From Prorocentrum cordatum (lineage: Eukaryota; Sar; Dinophyceae; Prorocentrales; Prorocentraceae): DNA of 64,000 bases. Position numbers and translations under genes: made by a program. Shown here in pieces: positions 52,644 to 62,360 of this stretch (position 1 is its first letter; every line of letters starts with the position of its first letter). The notes beneath the pieces were generated by a model that was not told the DNA's origin, ran no database searches, and was given only the letters and a program-made list of their open reading frames with translations. The DNA lies in assembly GCA_963575745.1 (NCBI GenBank), contig CAUYUJ010017647.1:1-64000 (forward strand), written 5' to 3'.

Positions 52644-53776
52644 ATGGCGGATGACAAAGCAGAAGATAGCAAAATGGGAGGGAATGCGAGTAGTGAGTGG
52701 TTGAGAGAGGTGAGGGCGAAAGGGGGGGGCAAAGGTTCTAGTGCTTCGAGTGGTCTGGCCGCGGCTTCCAGTGCTGCTGTCCAGGCGCCTCATTTAGCTA
52801 CAGCCCAAGTCCCCAAGGCTACGAGTGGTCTGGCCGTGGCCCAAAGTGCTGCTGTCCAGGCGCCTCAACCAGCTACAATGACGCCCGAGGAAATGTTCAG
52901 ACAGATTTTGAAGGGCCAGAGTGAAGTAACTGCGACGGTGAGTGAGTTCAAAACATCGGTTGCAGCTGATTTACATGTCATGGAGGAAAAGATTGATAGA
53001 ACAACGTCAGATGTCAAAACGTTATCGGAGCAAATGAAGCAGGCCCAAGCTGACATTCAGAATCTGAAAAATGGAGACGCTCAATCTTGTGCAAGCGGTT
53101 CGACTAGGTACGGATCAGGTGACGCGGGCAGTGGTGCAGGGCATAATTCGAACTGGGTACCATCATATATTGAGTTCAAAGGATGGATATCACGGGAGGG
53201 TTGGAAGAATAGAGAGATAAAACAAAGGGAGGCCATGAAACAACAGGTGCTGACCGACCACATAACGAAATTATTGGGATTGGCATCGCTGGACGCAGCA
53301 CATAATGCTGCTTTTGATCATGCGAGAACTGCGGGGGAGAATACTGGCAGGTACTGGCCATACACACGAGGGCGGATCTATTTCAAAAAGGGGACGGCAG
53401 TGGAGATCATATGGCAGGTTCGGAATTGTTTCGACAGCGAATACAAGAGGGGAAACACTGACCTTCCACCGTATGTAAAGTTTCATGTAGAATGCGCGCC
53501 ATGGAGAACACCCCATGTCCAACAGATTGGTAAGTTTCAGAGTTGCTTTGCGGAAGTGAAGAAAACGACGGGGACAATGTGCAAGGGGGAGCCAGGGCCG
53601 CCAAATCATACATATGGTTTACACAAAACCCACAGGCAGATCCAGACACAAGAGTACTGATTGCTGAATGGGGTGTACACAGCGGGTGGGCGCTACACAC
53701 TAATAATCTGAGGAGGGTGGAGCCTGAGGTGGATCAAGAGGGGTTACTCACGAAGCTCAGACAGACGAACAATTGA
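52644..53776 (+). CDS. E3 ORF1: coiled-coil nucleic-acid-binding-type protein (one frame break)
   Basis: ATG 52644 (MADDKAEDSK) is the first ATG, but the frame is open back to 52224 and the upstream 120 codons look protein-like, so a non-AUG or spliced start is possible. Ala-rich duplicated segments (ATSGLAVAQSAAVQAP) come first, then a likely coiled coil (about 52880-53070). The shared domain follows: WVPSYIEFKGWI, RGRIYFKKGT, ECAPWRTPH. Near 53595-53610 the frame has to move back by one (-1): the first frame ends at 53660, and the matching C-terminus (KSYIWF, GVHSGW) continues to TGA 53774-53776. Comparison with E1 and E2 supports this C-terminus. Confidence 0.75.
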
Positions 53777-53782
53777 CGGTGC
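53774..53782 (+). promoter_or_regulatory. E3 ORF1/ORF2 stop context, possible readthrough site
   Basis: TGA-CGG-TGC with ORF2 in the same frame. UGA-CGG is a known leaky context in plant RNA viruses. The first ATG of ORF2 (53825) lies after the WNV motif whose Asn should bind the metal. Confidence 0.5.
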
Positions 53783-56700
53783 CAGTCTGCCACTCAGCTC
53801 GCGGTGGCAACTTGGAATGTCAACATGAGGAATAGCGAGCTTTTGCCAGCAATGCTGGAGTTTTGTCATTATGATGTGCTATGCTTGCAGGAGTGTCAGT
53901 ACATGTCATCGGAAGCATTTGAAGCATGTGGGTGGCAGGTGCGTTTTAGTGTGTGCCGACGAGCTGCTGTGGCCTTCAGGGGCCCATGGGCGGCGACTAT
54001 TTCGGACAGTAAGTGCGGTGAGAGGTTTGCTGTTGTACAATTTGCATCTGTGGTCGTGTCCTCAGTGTACCTACCCACAGTGCAGCGGGGAGATGATAGG
54101 CTCGATGAATATTGTGACGTTCTAGCTAAGCTGTGTGCATGCATGCAACTATGTAGCGAGCAATACCAGGGGTCCAAAGTATTGCAGTTTGTGGGGACAG
54201 ATGCGCAGACGGAGCTGGAACCAAATCTCTTGGGGTTCACGGGAGAAGGATTGGAGGAGGTGTGGATGAGGTCGGAGGCGAAACATCATGAGGAGAGGAG
54301 GGACATGCTCGTGCGCTTTCTGAATCACTGGGGTCTTTGTGCAGCCAACACCTACGGCGTGCGACAAGTGACGCACAGGCCGTGGAGTACCAGCAGCTAC
54401 TCCAGGGTGTTGGACTATGTATTTGTGCCGACACAATTTGCAGGTACCGAGGTGGCTCGGACCAACTGCTCATTTGAATGCACGGTGGAATTTGTTGATC
54501 CTACACAGGATCGAGCGTCACGCTACAGTGACCATGCGAAGGTAGGGGTGAGGATAAAACATGCGTCGGTGCGCAAGCCTTTCGTGCGACCCAGGCCCCC
54601 GAGCCTCATCAATTGGGCCCCGGAGGATTATGAGTCAGCGAATGTGTTCAGTACACTGGCCGATGTGCAGGTACAACAACATATGAACCAACAGGGTGAC
54701 ATAAATATACAAACAGTTGGACAGATGCTTGTGAGTGCTGCGACGATGTGTAGGCATACAAAGGGCAGGGCGGATACTAAACCAATCAAAAAACCTGACC
54801 AACTCGTGGACGTTGAAGCGGAGTTAAGGAGGGGTGTCTTCGGTGAGCGTAGGAAACAATTACTGAGACGTCAAAAAACACTCCGAAGAAAGTTCAGGCG
54901 GGAACAGCTCCTCAAGGACTCCACTGGCCTCAAACATGGACCCCGTAGGTGTATCAAGGAAATGCTGTGTGACGGGATACTGACAGAAAATAAACAAAGA
55001 TGGGTGGAGGAGCTCAACAAACACGTACAACGGTCATATACATGTGATGGGGAGGGAGGAGCTGCAAAGAGAGAGTTGCATCGACTACGGACACAGTGGG
55101 AGGCAGAGGGCAGAACTACGAACAGGGTCATATCTATGGGTGTGTTGCTGGGGGCTCGAGCCCGATTGAAGGGCGGCACCGCAGCGGGCTCTGATGGCCT
55201 GGTGGCGGAGATTCTCAAAGCAATACCTTGGAATGCATTGAGATTGATACGACACTCATTTCAAGAAATACATGATCAGAAAAAGTCGTCACCTGATTCG
55301 TGGAGAAAGTTGTGCGCACAGTTGATTCCAAAAATGAGCATGATCCAAACATTTGGGGAGACTCGTGCAATATCGCTGTTGAGTGTTATGAGCAAGTGGT
55401 ACATGGCGTGCCTTCTTATTCTTGTGGAGGAACATGGACATATCAAAAAATTGGCGACATATGGATTCCAGAAGAGTCACAAAGTTCATCACATGACGGC
55501 CCCTTTGCTGCACATGACACGTCATGCCACTCTCTGGGGAAAAGGCGAGTCGGTACATATGGGGATAATGGATATAAAGAAAGCGTTTGATCATGTCACT
55601 GTCTCGATGGTGATCCGCGCGATGGAACATCTGAGATATCCAACAGATCTGATTATTGCAATTGTGGAGCCTATGATTGGAAACACAGCAGTTTTTGATT
55701 TCCAGGATGTGTGCAGCGAAGAGATCCTGTATAACAAGTCGGTGCGAACTGGAGGGAAAGAAGGCCCAGTGCTCTTCAATATTGTGCTGGGGGCAATTTG
55801 GGCCTCTATTGCTGAACCATGGGAAGCATGTCATTATGGAGTACGATTGGAAGGCGAGGGGGCACAACAGGCGCTGGTCAATCATTACATATGGGCTGAC
55901 AATGTGGTGCTGCTGGCAGCTTCGGCGAATCAGCTGAGGAATATGGTGAGTATGTTGACCGTGGCCCTCAGACGGGCTGGTATGGACTGGAAGATTGAGA
56001 GCCTGGAGTACCTTGTTTTTGGGCTGAGACAAAACCAGGGACCACAATCATTAGTTTGCGAACTGGGAGATGATATTTGTGCACGGGCTGGAGACCCCAG
56101 CCTACCATATCAATTACGTGAGGCGGTGGTTGTGCAGAGAAAAAGCGAGTGCGACATACTGGGAGTTAAATGTGTGACAAACCCGAGGGATTTCCATGCA
56201 GTGCGGCACCGTATTGATGCAGGCAGGCGGTGTTTCTATGCTGATATTAAGTTCTATCGATCACGCGCGGTGAGCATGAGGGAGAAATTCAGACGGTATC
56301 AGAGCAGAGTTCAACAGATCATATGCCATGGATGTGTGGGGTGGAGTTGTAATGAACATGTGCTGAACATATTGAGGAGTTTTGAGGGAAGATGTTTGAA
56401 CACAATGCGAGGATTACATAGAAACGAGACGGAAACGTGGGAGGAGTTCAGGGATCGCAGTACCAACAGATCCAGGGAGATGTTCAAGGAGGGGGGGTTC
56501 AAAACGTTGGTGGAACAAGTTGTGAGGTACAACTTTGAATTCGCCGTGGAGGTATCCCAATATAAGTGCCACATGCCGTCCACTGTGTATAGCAAATCGT
56601 GGCAGCAGACGCTGCGCTCCATGTTGCACGTATCGGGGGAGTGGACGGTGCAGAGGGATGAAATGCTGGCGGCAGTAAGTCGGACGATGTCGAGGGAGGG

Positions 56701-57511
56701 AACGAGACGGCTCAGAGGCAGACCACGAATCGTGGCGAGCAGCTGGCATGCACCCTTTGAAAAATGGAGGTCGCTTCTGTGGCACGACACGTGCGTTGTA
56801 CCGACGGATTGGGAGGAGTTTGTGGAACACATATCACAGATACCCAAAGTGGAGGATATGTTTGTGAGGAGGAGTAAGGAGAGGAGGATGGGAGGGTTTG
56901 CGAAGACACCGACAGATGACGAGTTGGCCCGACGTCTTGCAGTTATTAACGAACAGACTACGATATGGGACCCTGGGATGGAAGGTATCGCTGTTGAAAT
57001 GTGCGGAGACAGTAAAACGGTCGTACAATGGTTGAGGGGAGTCTGGGCTTGTGACAACAGTGGGTATGCCAAACGGATCGCCAGGATACAAAATATCATG
57101 TATGACGTGAGTGAACAACACAACATACGATGCCCGACGTACGGTAGGGATTTCTGGAAACATATCTATAGGGAAGCCAATGCCTATGCTGATGAGCTTA
57201 CACACCATGCGAGAGAAGGAAACTGTTACAGAATTTACAAGCACGACTATATCAAACAGAACAGGACAAACATCAAATACATCAGAGGATGCTGGGATGG
57301 TGGAGTGAGCAGTGAGGGTGCTGCAGGAGGTCACTGGATCGAAGTTGCTCCAGAGAATGGCCCGTGGACACTCGTGAGCTCAGAAGCCTACATGTTTGAT
57401 GTAGGAGCCACCGTGGCGGAGGCAGAATTATCTGCTGCCGAGCGCCTGTGCACAGGTGTGGAGCACATTGTTAAAGAAATTTCCTCTGCAAAGCGGAGGA
57501 GGCGGATTTAA
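53777..57511 (+). CDS. E3 ORF2: EEP endonuclease, reverse transcriptase, permuted RNase H
   Basis: 1244 codons, open directly from the ORF1 stop. Endonuclease: TWNVN, LQECQ, VGTDAQTE (Gln where E1 and E2 have Asn), LDYVF, YSDH. Reverse transcriptase: GGTAAGSDGLV, motif A MDIKKAFDHV (Asp ~599), motif B RTGGKEGPVLFN, motif C IWADN (Trp ~706; nt 55892-55903). Then SFEGRCLNTM, shared with E1 and E2. RNase H is in swapped order: CGDSKTVVQW (Asp ~1078), REANAYADELTHHAR (Asp ~1139), CWDGGVSSEG (Asp ~1174) and EAELSAAERL (Glu ~1217), then a basic tail KRRRRI. All catalytic positions are kept except the polymerase's second Asp, so an active enzyme is likely. Confidence 0.9.
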   Translation, partial: RCQSATQLAVATWNVNMRNSELLPAMLEFCHYDVLCLQECQYMSSEAFEACGWQVRFSVCRRAAVAFRGPWAATISDSKCGERFAVVQFASVVVSSVYLPTVQRGDDRLDEYCDVLAKLCACMQLCSEQYQGSKVLQFVGTDAQTELEPNLLGFTGEGLEEVWMRSEAKHHEERRDMLVRFLNHWGLCAANTYGVRQVTHRPWSTSSYSRVLDYVFVPTQFAGTEVARTNCSFECTVEFVDPTQDRASRYSDHAKVGVRIKHASVRKPFVRPRPPSLINWAPEDYESANVFSTLADVQVQQHMNQQGDINIQTVGQMLVSAATMCRHTKGRADTKPIKKPDQLVDVEAELRRGVFGERRKQLLRRQKTLRRKFRREQLLKDSTGLKHGPRRCIKEMLCDGILTENKQRWVEELNKHVQRSYTCDGEGGAAKRELHRLRTQWEAEGRTTNRVISMGVLLGARARLKGGTAAGSDGLVAEILKAIPWNALRLIRHSFQEIHDQKKSSPDSWRKLCAQLIPKMSMIQTFGETRAISLLSVMSKWYMACLLILVEEHGHIKKLATYGFQKSHKVHHMTAPLLHMTRHATLWGKGESVHMGIMDIKKAFDHVTVSMVIRAMEHLRYPTDLIIAIVEPMIGNTAVFDFQDVCSEEILYNKSVRTGGKEGPVLFNIVLGAIWASIAEPWEACHYGVRLEGEGAQQALVNHYIWADNVVLLAASANQLRNMVSMLTVALRRAGMDWKIESLEYLVFGLRQNQGPQSLVCELGDDICARAGDPSLPYQLREAVVVQRKSECDILGVKCVTNPRDFHAVRHRIDAGRRCFYADIKFYRSRAVSMREKFRRYQSRVQQIICHGCVGWSCNEHVLNILRSFEGRCLNTMRGLHRNETETWEEFRDRSTNRSREMFKEGGFKTLVEQVVRYNFEFAVEVSQYKCHMPSTVYSKSWQQTLRSMLHVSGEWTVQRDEMLAAVSRTMSREGTRRLRGRPRIVASSWHAPFEKWRSLLWHDTCVVPTDWEEFVEHISQIPKVEDMFVRRSKERRMGGFAKTPTDDELARRLAVINEQTTIWDPGMEGIAVEMCGDSKTVVQWLRGVWACDNSGYAKRIARIQNIMYDVSEQHNIRCPTYGRDFWKHIYREANAYADELTHHAREGNCYRIYKHDYIKQNRTNIKYIRGCWDGGVSSEGAAGGHWIEVAPENGPWTLVSSEAYMFDVGATVAEAELSAAERLCTGVEHIVKEISSAKRRRRI

Positions 57512-57532
57512 CTGGCTCTAGCCCTTAGGCTT

Positions 57533-57546
57533 GGGCGCACGCGCCC
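57533..57546 (+). other. E3 3' terminal GC hairpin
   Basis: GGGCGCACGCGCCC can fold with a CACG loop. It lies 23 bases before the element end and is identical in E5 (61760-61773). Confidence 0.5.
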
Positions 57547-57569
57547 TGTGTAGCCTGACCAAACACCAG

Positions 57570-58747
57570 AACTCGGGCTGTAGGGGGGGCTACAGTGCTG
57601 GTAGTCACAGGAATCGATTTGAAGACATCAGGCGTGTCCGCCTGTAGAATCCAGAGCTCTGAACTCGGTCTGCTGCTCGAACTAGGTTCGCGGAACTATT
57701 CGTATTGTTCGAGTCATCCTTAGAGGTGATGTCAGTTTTCTGCACTTAACTCGAGCTGTAGGGGGGCTGCAGGGCTGGTAATCACAGGATTTGATTCGGA
57801 GACATCAGACGCGTCTGCCTGTCGCATGCAGAGGTCTGAACTCGGTCTGATACTCGAGCTAGGTTTGCCAAACTATTCGTACTGTTCGAGTCATCTTGAG
57901 GCGCCGTCGATTTACGCACGTAACTCGGGCTGTAGGAGAGCTACAGAGCGCGTACAGAAGACAATCTAGAAGCATCGGGGGCGTTCGGCTGTTGCATCCA
58001 GAGGTCTGAAATCGCTTTGGCTGAAAAACTGTTCGTTCTCTGCAAACTCTTTCCGATATATATATATATATATATATATATTGTCAGGAAGCTCTACGAG
58101 TCCCCCGGCGGTAAGAAAGGTTGACGGTTTACCGCCGGCGCCCAGTTGGCAAGACTAATCTCGACGGAACTTTTGCTGACTTTCGGTCGGTAGAAAATTT
58201 TGTTCTGGAAATTCAACAATTCGTTTGAGCTCTAGTATTTTTTCTGACCATGTTCGATCTTATTCCCGCTCGCCATCTTAATCTCAGCTCGATCGGGTAA
58301 ATATTTCTGCAAAAAAGCATCGCGGCGGGATCGGCTGTTTCGAGTCATCTTGATACGCGTTGTCGGTATTTTGTACTTAACTCGAGCTGTAGCGCAGCTA
58401 CAGAGCTCATTCTCACAGAAACCGATTGCGAATCATCAGGCGCGTTCGGCTGTTGCAACCAGAGGTCTGAACTCGGTCTGCTGCCCGAGCTAGGTCCGCG
58501 AAGCTATTCGTGTGGTTGGAGTCATCTTGAGAGGTGCTGACAGTTTTCTGCACTTAACTAGGGCTGTATGGGGGGCTACAGGGCTCGTACTCACAGGAAT
58601 CGATTCGGAGACATCAGGCGCGTCCGCCTGCCGAATCCAGAGCTTGGAAATCGGTGTGCTGCCCGAGCTAGGTTCGCAAAACTATTCGTATTCGGCGAGT
58701 CATCTTGAGAGGTGCTGTCCGTTTTCTGCACTTTACTCGAGCTGTAA
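57570..58747 (+). repeat. Satellite monomers, type-A hairpin, spacer A, monomers up to E5
   Basis: Monomers resume at AACTCGGGCTG, the right duplication of E3. The terminal monomer has its ATTATATATTG changed to an (AT)n run (58056-58081). A type-A hairpin lies at 58086-58146. Spacer A and about two monomers run to ACTCGAGCTGTAA (58735-58747), the left duplication of E5. No gene seen. Confidence 0.85.
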
Positions 58748-61738
58748 CGCTACAGTGACCATGCGAAGGTAGGTGTGAGGATAAAACATGTGTCGGTGCG
58801 CAAGCCTTTCGTGCGACCCAGGCCCCCGAGCCTCATCAATTGGGCCCCGGAGGATTATGAGTCAGCGAATGTGTTCAGTACACTGGCCGATGTGCAGGTA
58901 CAACAACATATGAACCAACAGGGTGACATAAATATACAAACAGTTGGACAGATGCTTGTGAGTGCTGCGACGATGTGTAGGCATACAAAGGGCAGGGCGG
59001 ATACTAAACCTATCAAAAAACCTGACCAACTCGTGGACGTTGAAGCGGAGTTAAGGAGGGGTGTCTTCGGTGAGCGTAGGAAACAATTACTGAGACGTCA
59101 AAAAACACTCCGAAGAAAGTTCAGGCGGGAACAGCTCCTCAAGGACTCCACTGGCCTCAAACATGGACCCCGTAGGTGCATCAAGGAAATGCTGTGTGAC
59201 GGGATACTGACAGAAAATAAACAAAGATGGGTGGAGGAGCTCAACAAACACGTACAACGGTCATATACATGTGATGGGGAGGGAGGAGCTGCAAAGAGAG
59301 AGTTGCATCGACTACGGACACAGTGGGAGGCAGAGGGCAGAACTACGAACAGGGTCATATCTATGGGTGTGTTGCTGGGGGCTCGAGCCCGATTGAAGGG
59401 CGGCACCGCAGCGGGCTCTGATGGCCTGGTGGCGGAGATTCTCAAAGCAATACCTTGGAATGCATTGAGATTGATACGACACTCATTTCAAGAAATACAT
59501 GATCAGAAAAAGTCGTCACCTGATTCGTGGAGAAAGTTGTGCGTGCAGTTGATTCCAAAAATGAGCATGATCCAAACATTTGGGGAGACTCGTGCAATAT
59601 CGCTGTTGAGTGTTATGAGCAAGTGGTACATGGCGTGCCTTCTTATTCTTGTGGAGGAACATGGACATATCAAAAAATTGGCGACATATGGATTCCAGAA
59701 GAGTCACAAAGTTCATCACATGACGGCCCCTTTGCTGCACATGACACGTCATGCCACTCTCTGGGGAAAAGGCGAGTCGGTACATATGGGAATAATGGAT
59801 ATAAAGAAAGCGTTTGATCATGTCACTGTCTCGATGGTGATCCGCGCGATGGAACATCTGAGATACCCAACAGATCTGATTATTGCAATTGTGGAGCCTA
59901 TGATTGGAAACACAGCAGTTTTTGATTTCCAGGATGTGTGCAGCGAAGAGATCCTGTATAACAAGTCGGTGCGAACTGGAGGGAAAGAAGGCCCAGTACT
60001 CTTCAATATTGTGTTGGAGGCAATTTGGGCCTCTATTGCTGAATCATGGGAAGCATGTCATTATGGAGTACGATTGGAAGGCGAGGGGACACAACAGGCG
60101 CTGGTCAACCATTACATATGGGCTGACAATGTGGTGCTGCTGGCATCTTCGGCGAATCAGCTGAGGAATATGGTGAGTATGTTGACCGTGGCCCTCAGAC
60201 GGGCTGGTATGGACTGGAAGATTGAGAGCCTGGAGTACCTTGTTTTTGGGCTGAGACAAAACCAGGGACCACAATCATTAGTTTGCGAACTGGGAGATGA
60301 TATTTGTGCACGGGCTGGAGACCCCAGCCTACCCTATCAATTACGTGAGGCAGTGGTTTTGCCGAGGAAAAGCGAGTGCGACATACTGGGAGTTAAATTT
60401 GTGACGAACCCGAAGGATTTCCATGCAGTGCGGCACCGTATTGATGCAGGCAGGCGGTGTTTCTATGCTGATATTAAATTCTATCGATCACGCGCGGTGA
60501 GCATGAGGGAAAAATTCAGACGGTATCAGAGCAGAGTTCAACAGATCATATGCCATGGATGTGTGGGGTGGAGCTGTAATGAACATGTGCTGAACATATT
60601 GAGGAGCTTTGAAGGAAGATGTTTGAACACAATGCGGGGATTACATAGAAAAGAGACGGAAACGTGGGAGGAGTTCAGGGATCGCAGTACCAACAGATCC
60701 AGGGAGATGTTCAAGGAGGGGGGGTTCAAAACGTTGGTGGAGAAAGTTGTGAGGTACAATTTTGAATTCGCCGTGGAGGTATCCCAATATAAGTGCCACA
60801 TGCCGTCCACTGTGTATAGCAAATCGTGGCAGCAGACGCTGCGCTCCATGTTGCACGTATCGGGGGAGTGGACGGTGCAGAGGGATGAAATGCTGGCGGC
60901 AGTAAGTCGGACGATGTCGAGAGAGGGAACGAGACGGCTCAGAGGCAGACCACGAATCGTGGCGAGCAGCTGGCATGCACCCTTTGAAAAGTGGAGGTCG
61001 CTTCTGTGGCACGACACGTGCGTTGTACTGACGGATTGGGAGGAGTTTGTGGAACACATATCACAGATACCCAAAGTGGAGGATATGTTTGTGAGGAGGA
61101 GTAAGGAGAGGAGGACGGGAGGGTTTGCGAAGACACCGACAGATGACGAGTTGGCCCGACGTCTTGCAGTTATTAATGAACAGACTACGATATGGGACCC
61201 TGGGATGGAAGGTATCGCTGTTGAAATGTGCGGAGACAGTAAAACGGTCGTACAATGGTTGAGGGGAGTCTGGGCCTGTGACAACAGTGGGTATGCCAAA
61301 CGGATCGCCAGAATACAAAATATCATGTATGACGTGAGTGAACAACACAACATACGATGCCCGACGTACGGTAGGGATTTCTGGAAACATATCTATAGGG
61401 AAGCCAATGCCTATGCTGATGAGCTGACACACCATGCGAGAGAAGGAAACTGTTACAGAATTTACAAGCATGACTATATCAAACAGAACAGGACAAACAT
61501 CAAATACATCAGAGGATGTTGGGATGGTGGAGTGAGCAGTGAGGGTGCTGCAGGAGGTCACTGGATCGAAGTTGCTCCAGAGAATGGCCCGTGGACACTC
61601 GTGAGCTCAGAAGCCTACATGTTTGATGTAGGTGCCACCGTGACGGAGGCAGAATTATCTGCTGCCGAGCGCCTGTGCACAGGTGTGGAGCACATTGTTA
61701 AAGAAATTTCCTCTGCAAAGCGGAGGAGGCGGATTTAA
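58748..61738 (+). CDS. E5 ORF2, 5'-truncated: reverse transcriptase and permuted RNase H
   Basis: The frame is open from the truncation (RYSDHAK) to the same TAA as E3, about 996 codons, with roughly 14 amino-acid differences from E3. Motif A MDIKKAFDHV, motif B RTGGKEGP and motif C IWADN (60119-60130) are intact, as are the four RNase H motifs (first Asp at 61235). The endonuclease is lost except for its last motif, and there is no evident start codon or promoter, so the copy should be dead by itself or depend on E3-like elements. The reading frame is kept by youth, not by demonstrated function. Confidence 0.85.
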   Translation, partial: RYSDHAKVGVRIKHVSVRKPFVRPRPPSLINWAPEDYESANVFSTLADVQVQQHMNQQGDINIQTVGQMLVSAATMCRHTKGRADTKPIKKPDQLVDVEAELRRGVFGERRKQLLRRQKTLRRKFRREQLLKDSTGLKHGPRRCIKEMLCDGILTENKQRWVEELNKHVQRSYTCDGEGGAAKRELHRLRTQWEAEGRTTNRVISMGVLLGARARLKGGTAAGSDGLVAEILKAIPWNALRLIRHSFQEIHDQKKSSPDSWRKLCVQLIPKMSMIQTFGETRAISLLSVMSKWYMACLLILVEEHGHIKKLATYGFQKSHKVHHMTAPLLHMTRHATLWGKGESVHMGIMDIKKAFDHVTVSMVIRAMEHLRYPTDLIIAIVEPMIGNTAVFDFQDVCSEEILYNKSVRTGGKEGPVLFNIVLEAIWASIAESWEACHYGVRLEGEGTQQALVNHYIWADNVVLLASSANQLRNMVSMLTVALRRAGMDWKIESLEYLVFGLRQNQGPQSLVCELGDDICARAGDPSLPYQLREAVVLPRKSECDILGVKFVTNPKDFHAVRHRIDAGRRCFYADIKFYRSRAVSMREKFRRYQSRVQQIICHGCVGWSCNEHVLNILRSFEGRCLNTMRGLHRKETETWEEFRDRSTNRSREMFKEGGFKTLVEKVVRYNFEFAVEVSQYKCHMPSTVYSKSWQQTLRSMLHVSGEWTVQRDEMLAAVSRTMSREGTRRLRGRPRIVASSWHAPFEKWRSLLWHDTCVVLTDWEEFVEHISQIPKVEDMFVRRSKERRTGGFAKTPTDDELARRLAVINEQTTIWDPGMEGIAVEMCGDSKTVVQWLRGVWACDNSGYAKRIARIQNIMYDVSEQHNIRCPTYGRDFWKHIYREANAYADELTHHAREGNCYRIYKHDYIKQNRTNIKYIRGCWDGGVSSEGAAGGHWIEVAPENGPWTLVSSEAYMFDVGATVTEAELSAAERLCTGVEHIVKEISSAKRRRRI

Positions 61739-61796
61739 CTGGCTCTAGCCCTTAGGCTTGGGCGCACGCGCCCTGTGTAGCCTGACCAAACACCAA
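58748..61796 (+). mobile_element. E5: 5'-truncated copy of the E3 family
   Basis: 3049 bp matching E3 from the RYSDH motif of the endonuclease to the end. It is flanked by a perfect 13-bp duplication, ACTCGAGCTGTAA (58735-58747 and 61797-61809). Its 3' end joins the monomer at the same place as E3. Few differences from E3 and an unbroken frame point to recent insertion. Confidence 0.9.
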
Positions 61797-62360
61797 ACTC
61801 GAGCTGTAAGGGGGCTGCAGGGTTGGTAATCGCTGGAATCGATTCGGAGACATCAGTCGCGTCTACCTGTCGCATTCAGAGCCCTGAACCCGGCCTGCTG
61901 CCCGAGCTAGGTCCGCGAAACTATTCGTATTGTTCGAGTCATCTTCAGAGGTGCTGTCGATTTTCTGCACTTAACTCTGGCTGTAAGGGGGCTGCAGGGC
62001 TGGTAAGCACAGGAATCGATTCGGAGACATCAGGCGCGTCTGCCTGTTGCATTCAGATGTCTGAACTCGGTCTGATACTCGAGCTAGATTCGCGAAACTA
62101 TTCGTATTGTTCGAGTGATCATGAGAGGTGCTGTCGATTTTCGCACGTAGCTCGGGCTGTAGGAGAGCTACGGAGCTCGTGCGCACAGAAAACGATCCAG
62201 AAGCATGAGGGGCGTTTGGCTGTTGCATCGAGAGGTCTGAAATCGTTTAGGATGAGAAACTATTCGTTCTCTGCAATTTTTTCGACATTATATATGCTCA
62301 GGAAGCTCTACGAGTCCCCCGGCGGTAAGGAAGGTTGACGGTTTACCGCCGGCGCCCAGT
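61797..62360 (+). repeat. Satellite monomers and type-A hairpin after E5
   Basis: Monomers resume at ACTCGAGCTGTAA and end with the terminal monomer (...ATTATATATGCTCAGG) and a type-A hairpin at 62300-62360. The frame open at 61823-62338 follows the 59-codon monomer period. Confidence 0.85.

Larger units (their letters stand above)
52068..57569 (+). mobile_element. E3: full-length non-LTR retrotransposon, second target type
   Basis: 5.5 kb inserted in a 177-bp monomer and flanked by AACTCGGG at 52060-52067 and 57570-57577. Parts: leader with short tandem repeats, ORF1 (52644-53776, one frame break), ORF2 (53777-57511, intact) and a short 3' region ending in a GC hairpin (57533-57546) and CCAAACACCA. 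There is no long A tail. E5 is a near-identical 5'-truncated copy 1.2 kb downstream with the same 3' target point, so the family was active recently. Confidence 0.9.

Noticed and set aside
55289-56047. Minus-strand open frames of 100-270 codons opposite ORF2 of E3 and E5
   Set aside because: They mirror the codon pattern of the real ORF2, recur only because E3 and E5 are copies, and show no recognisable domain.
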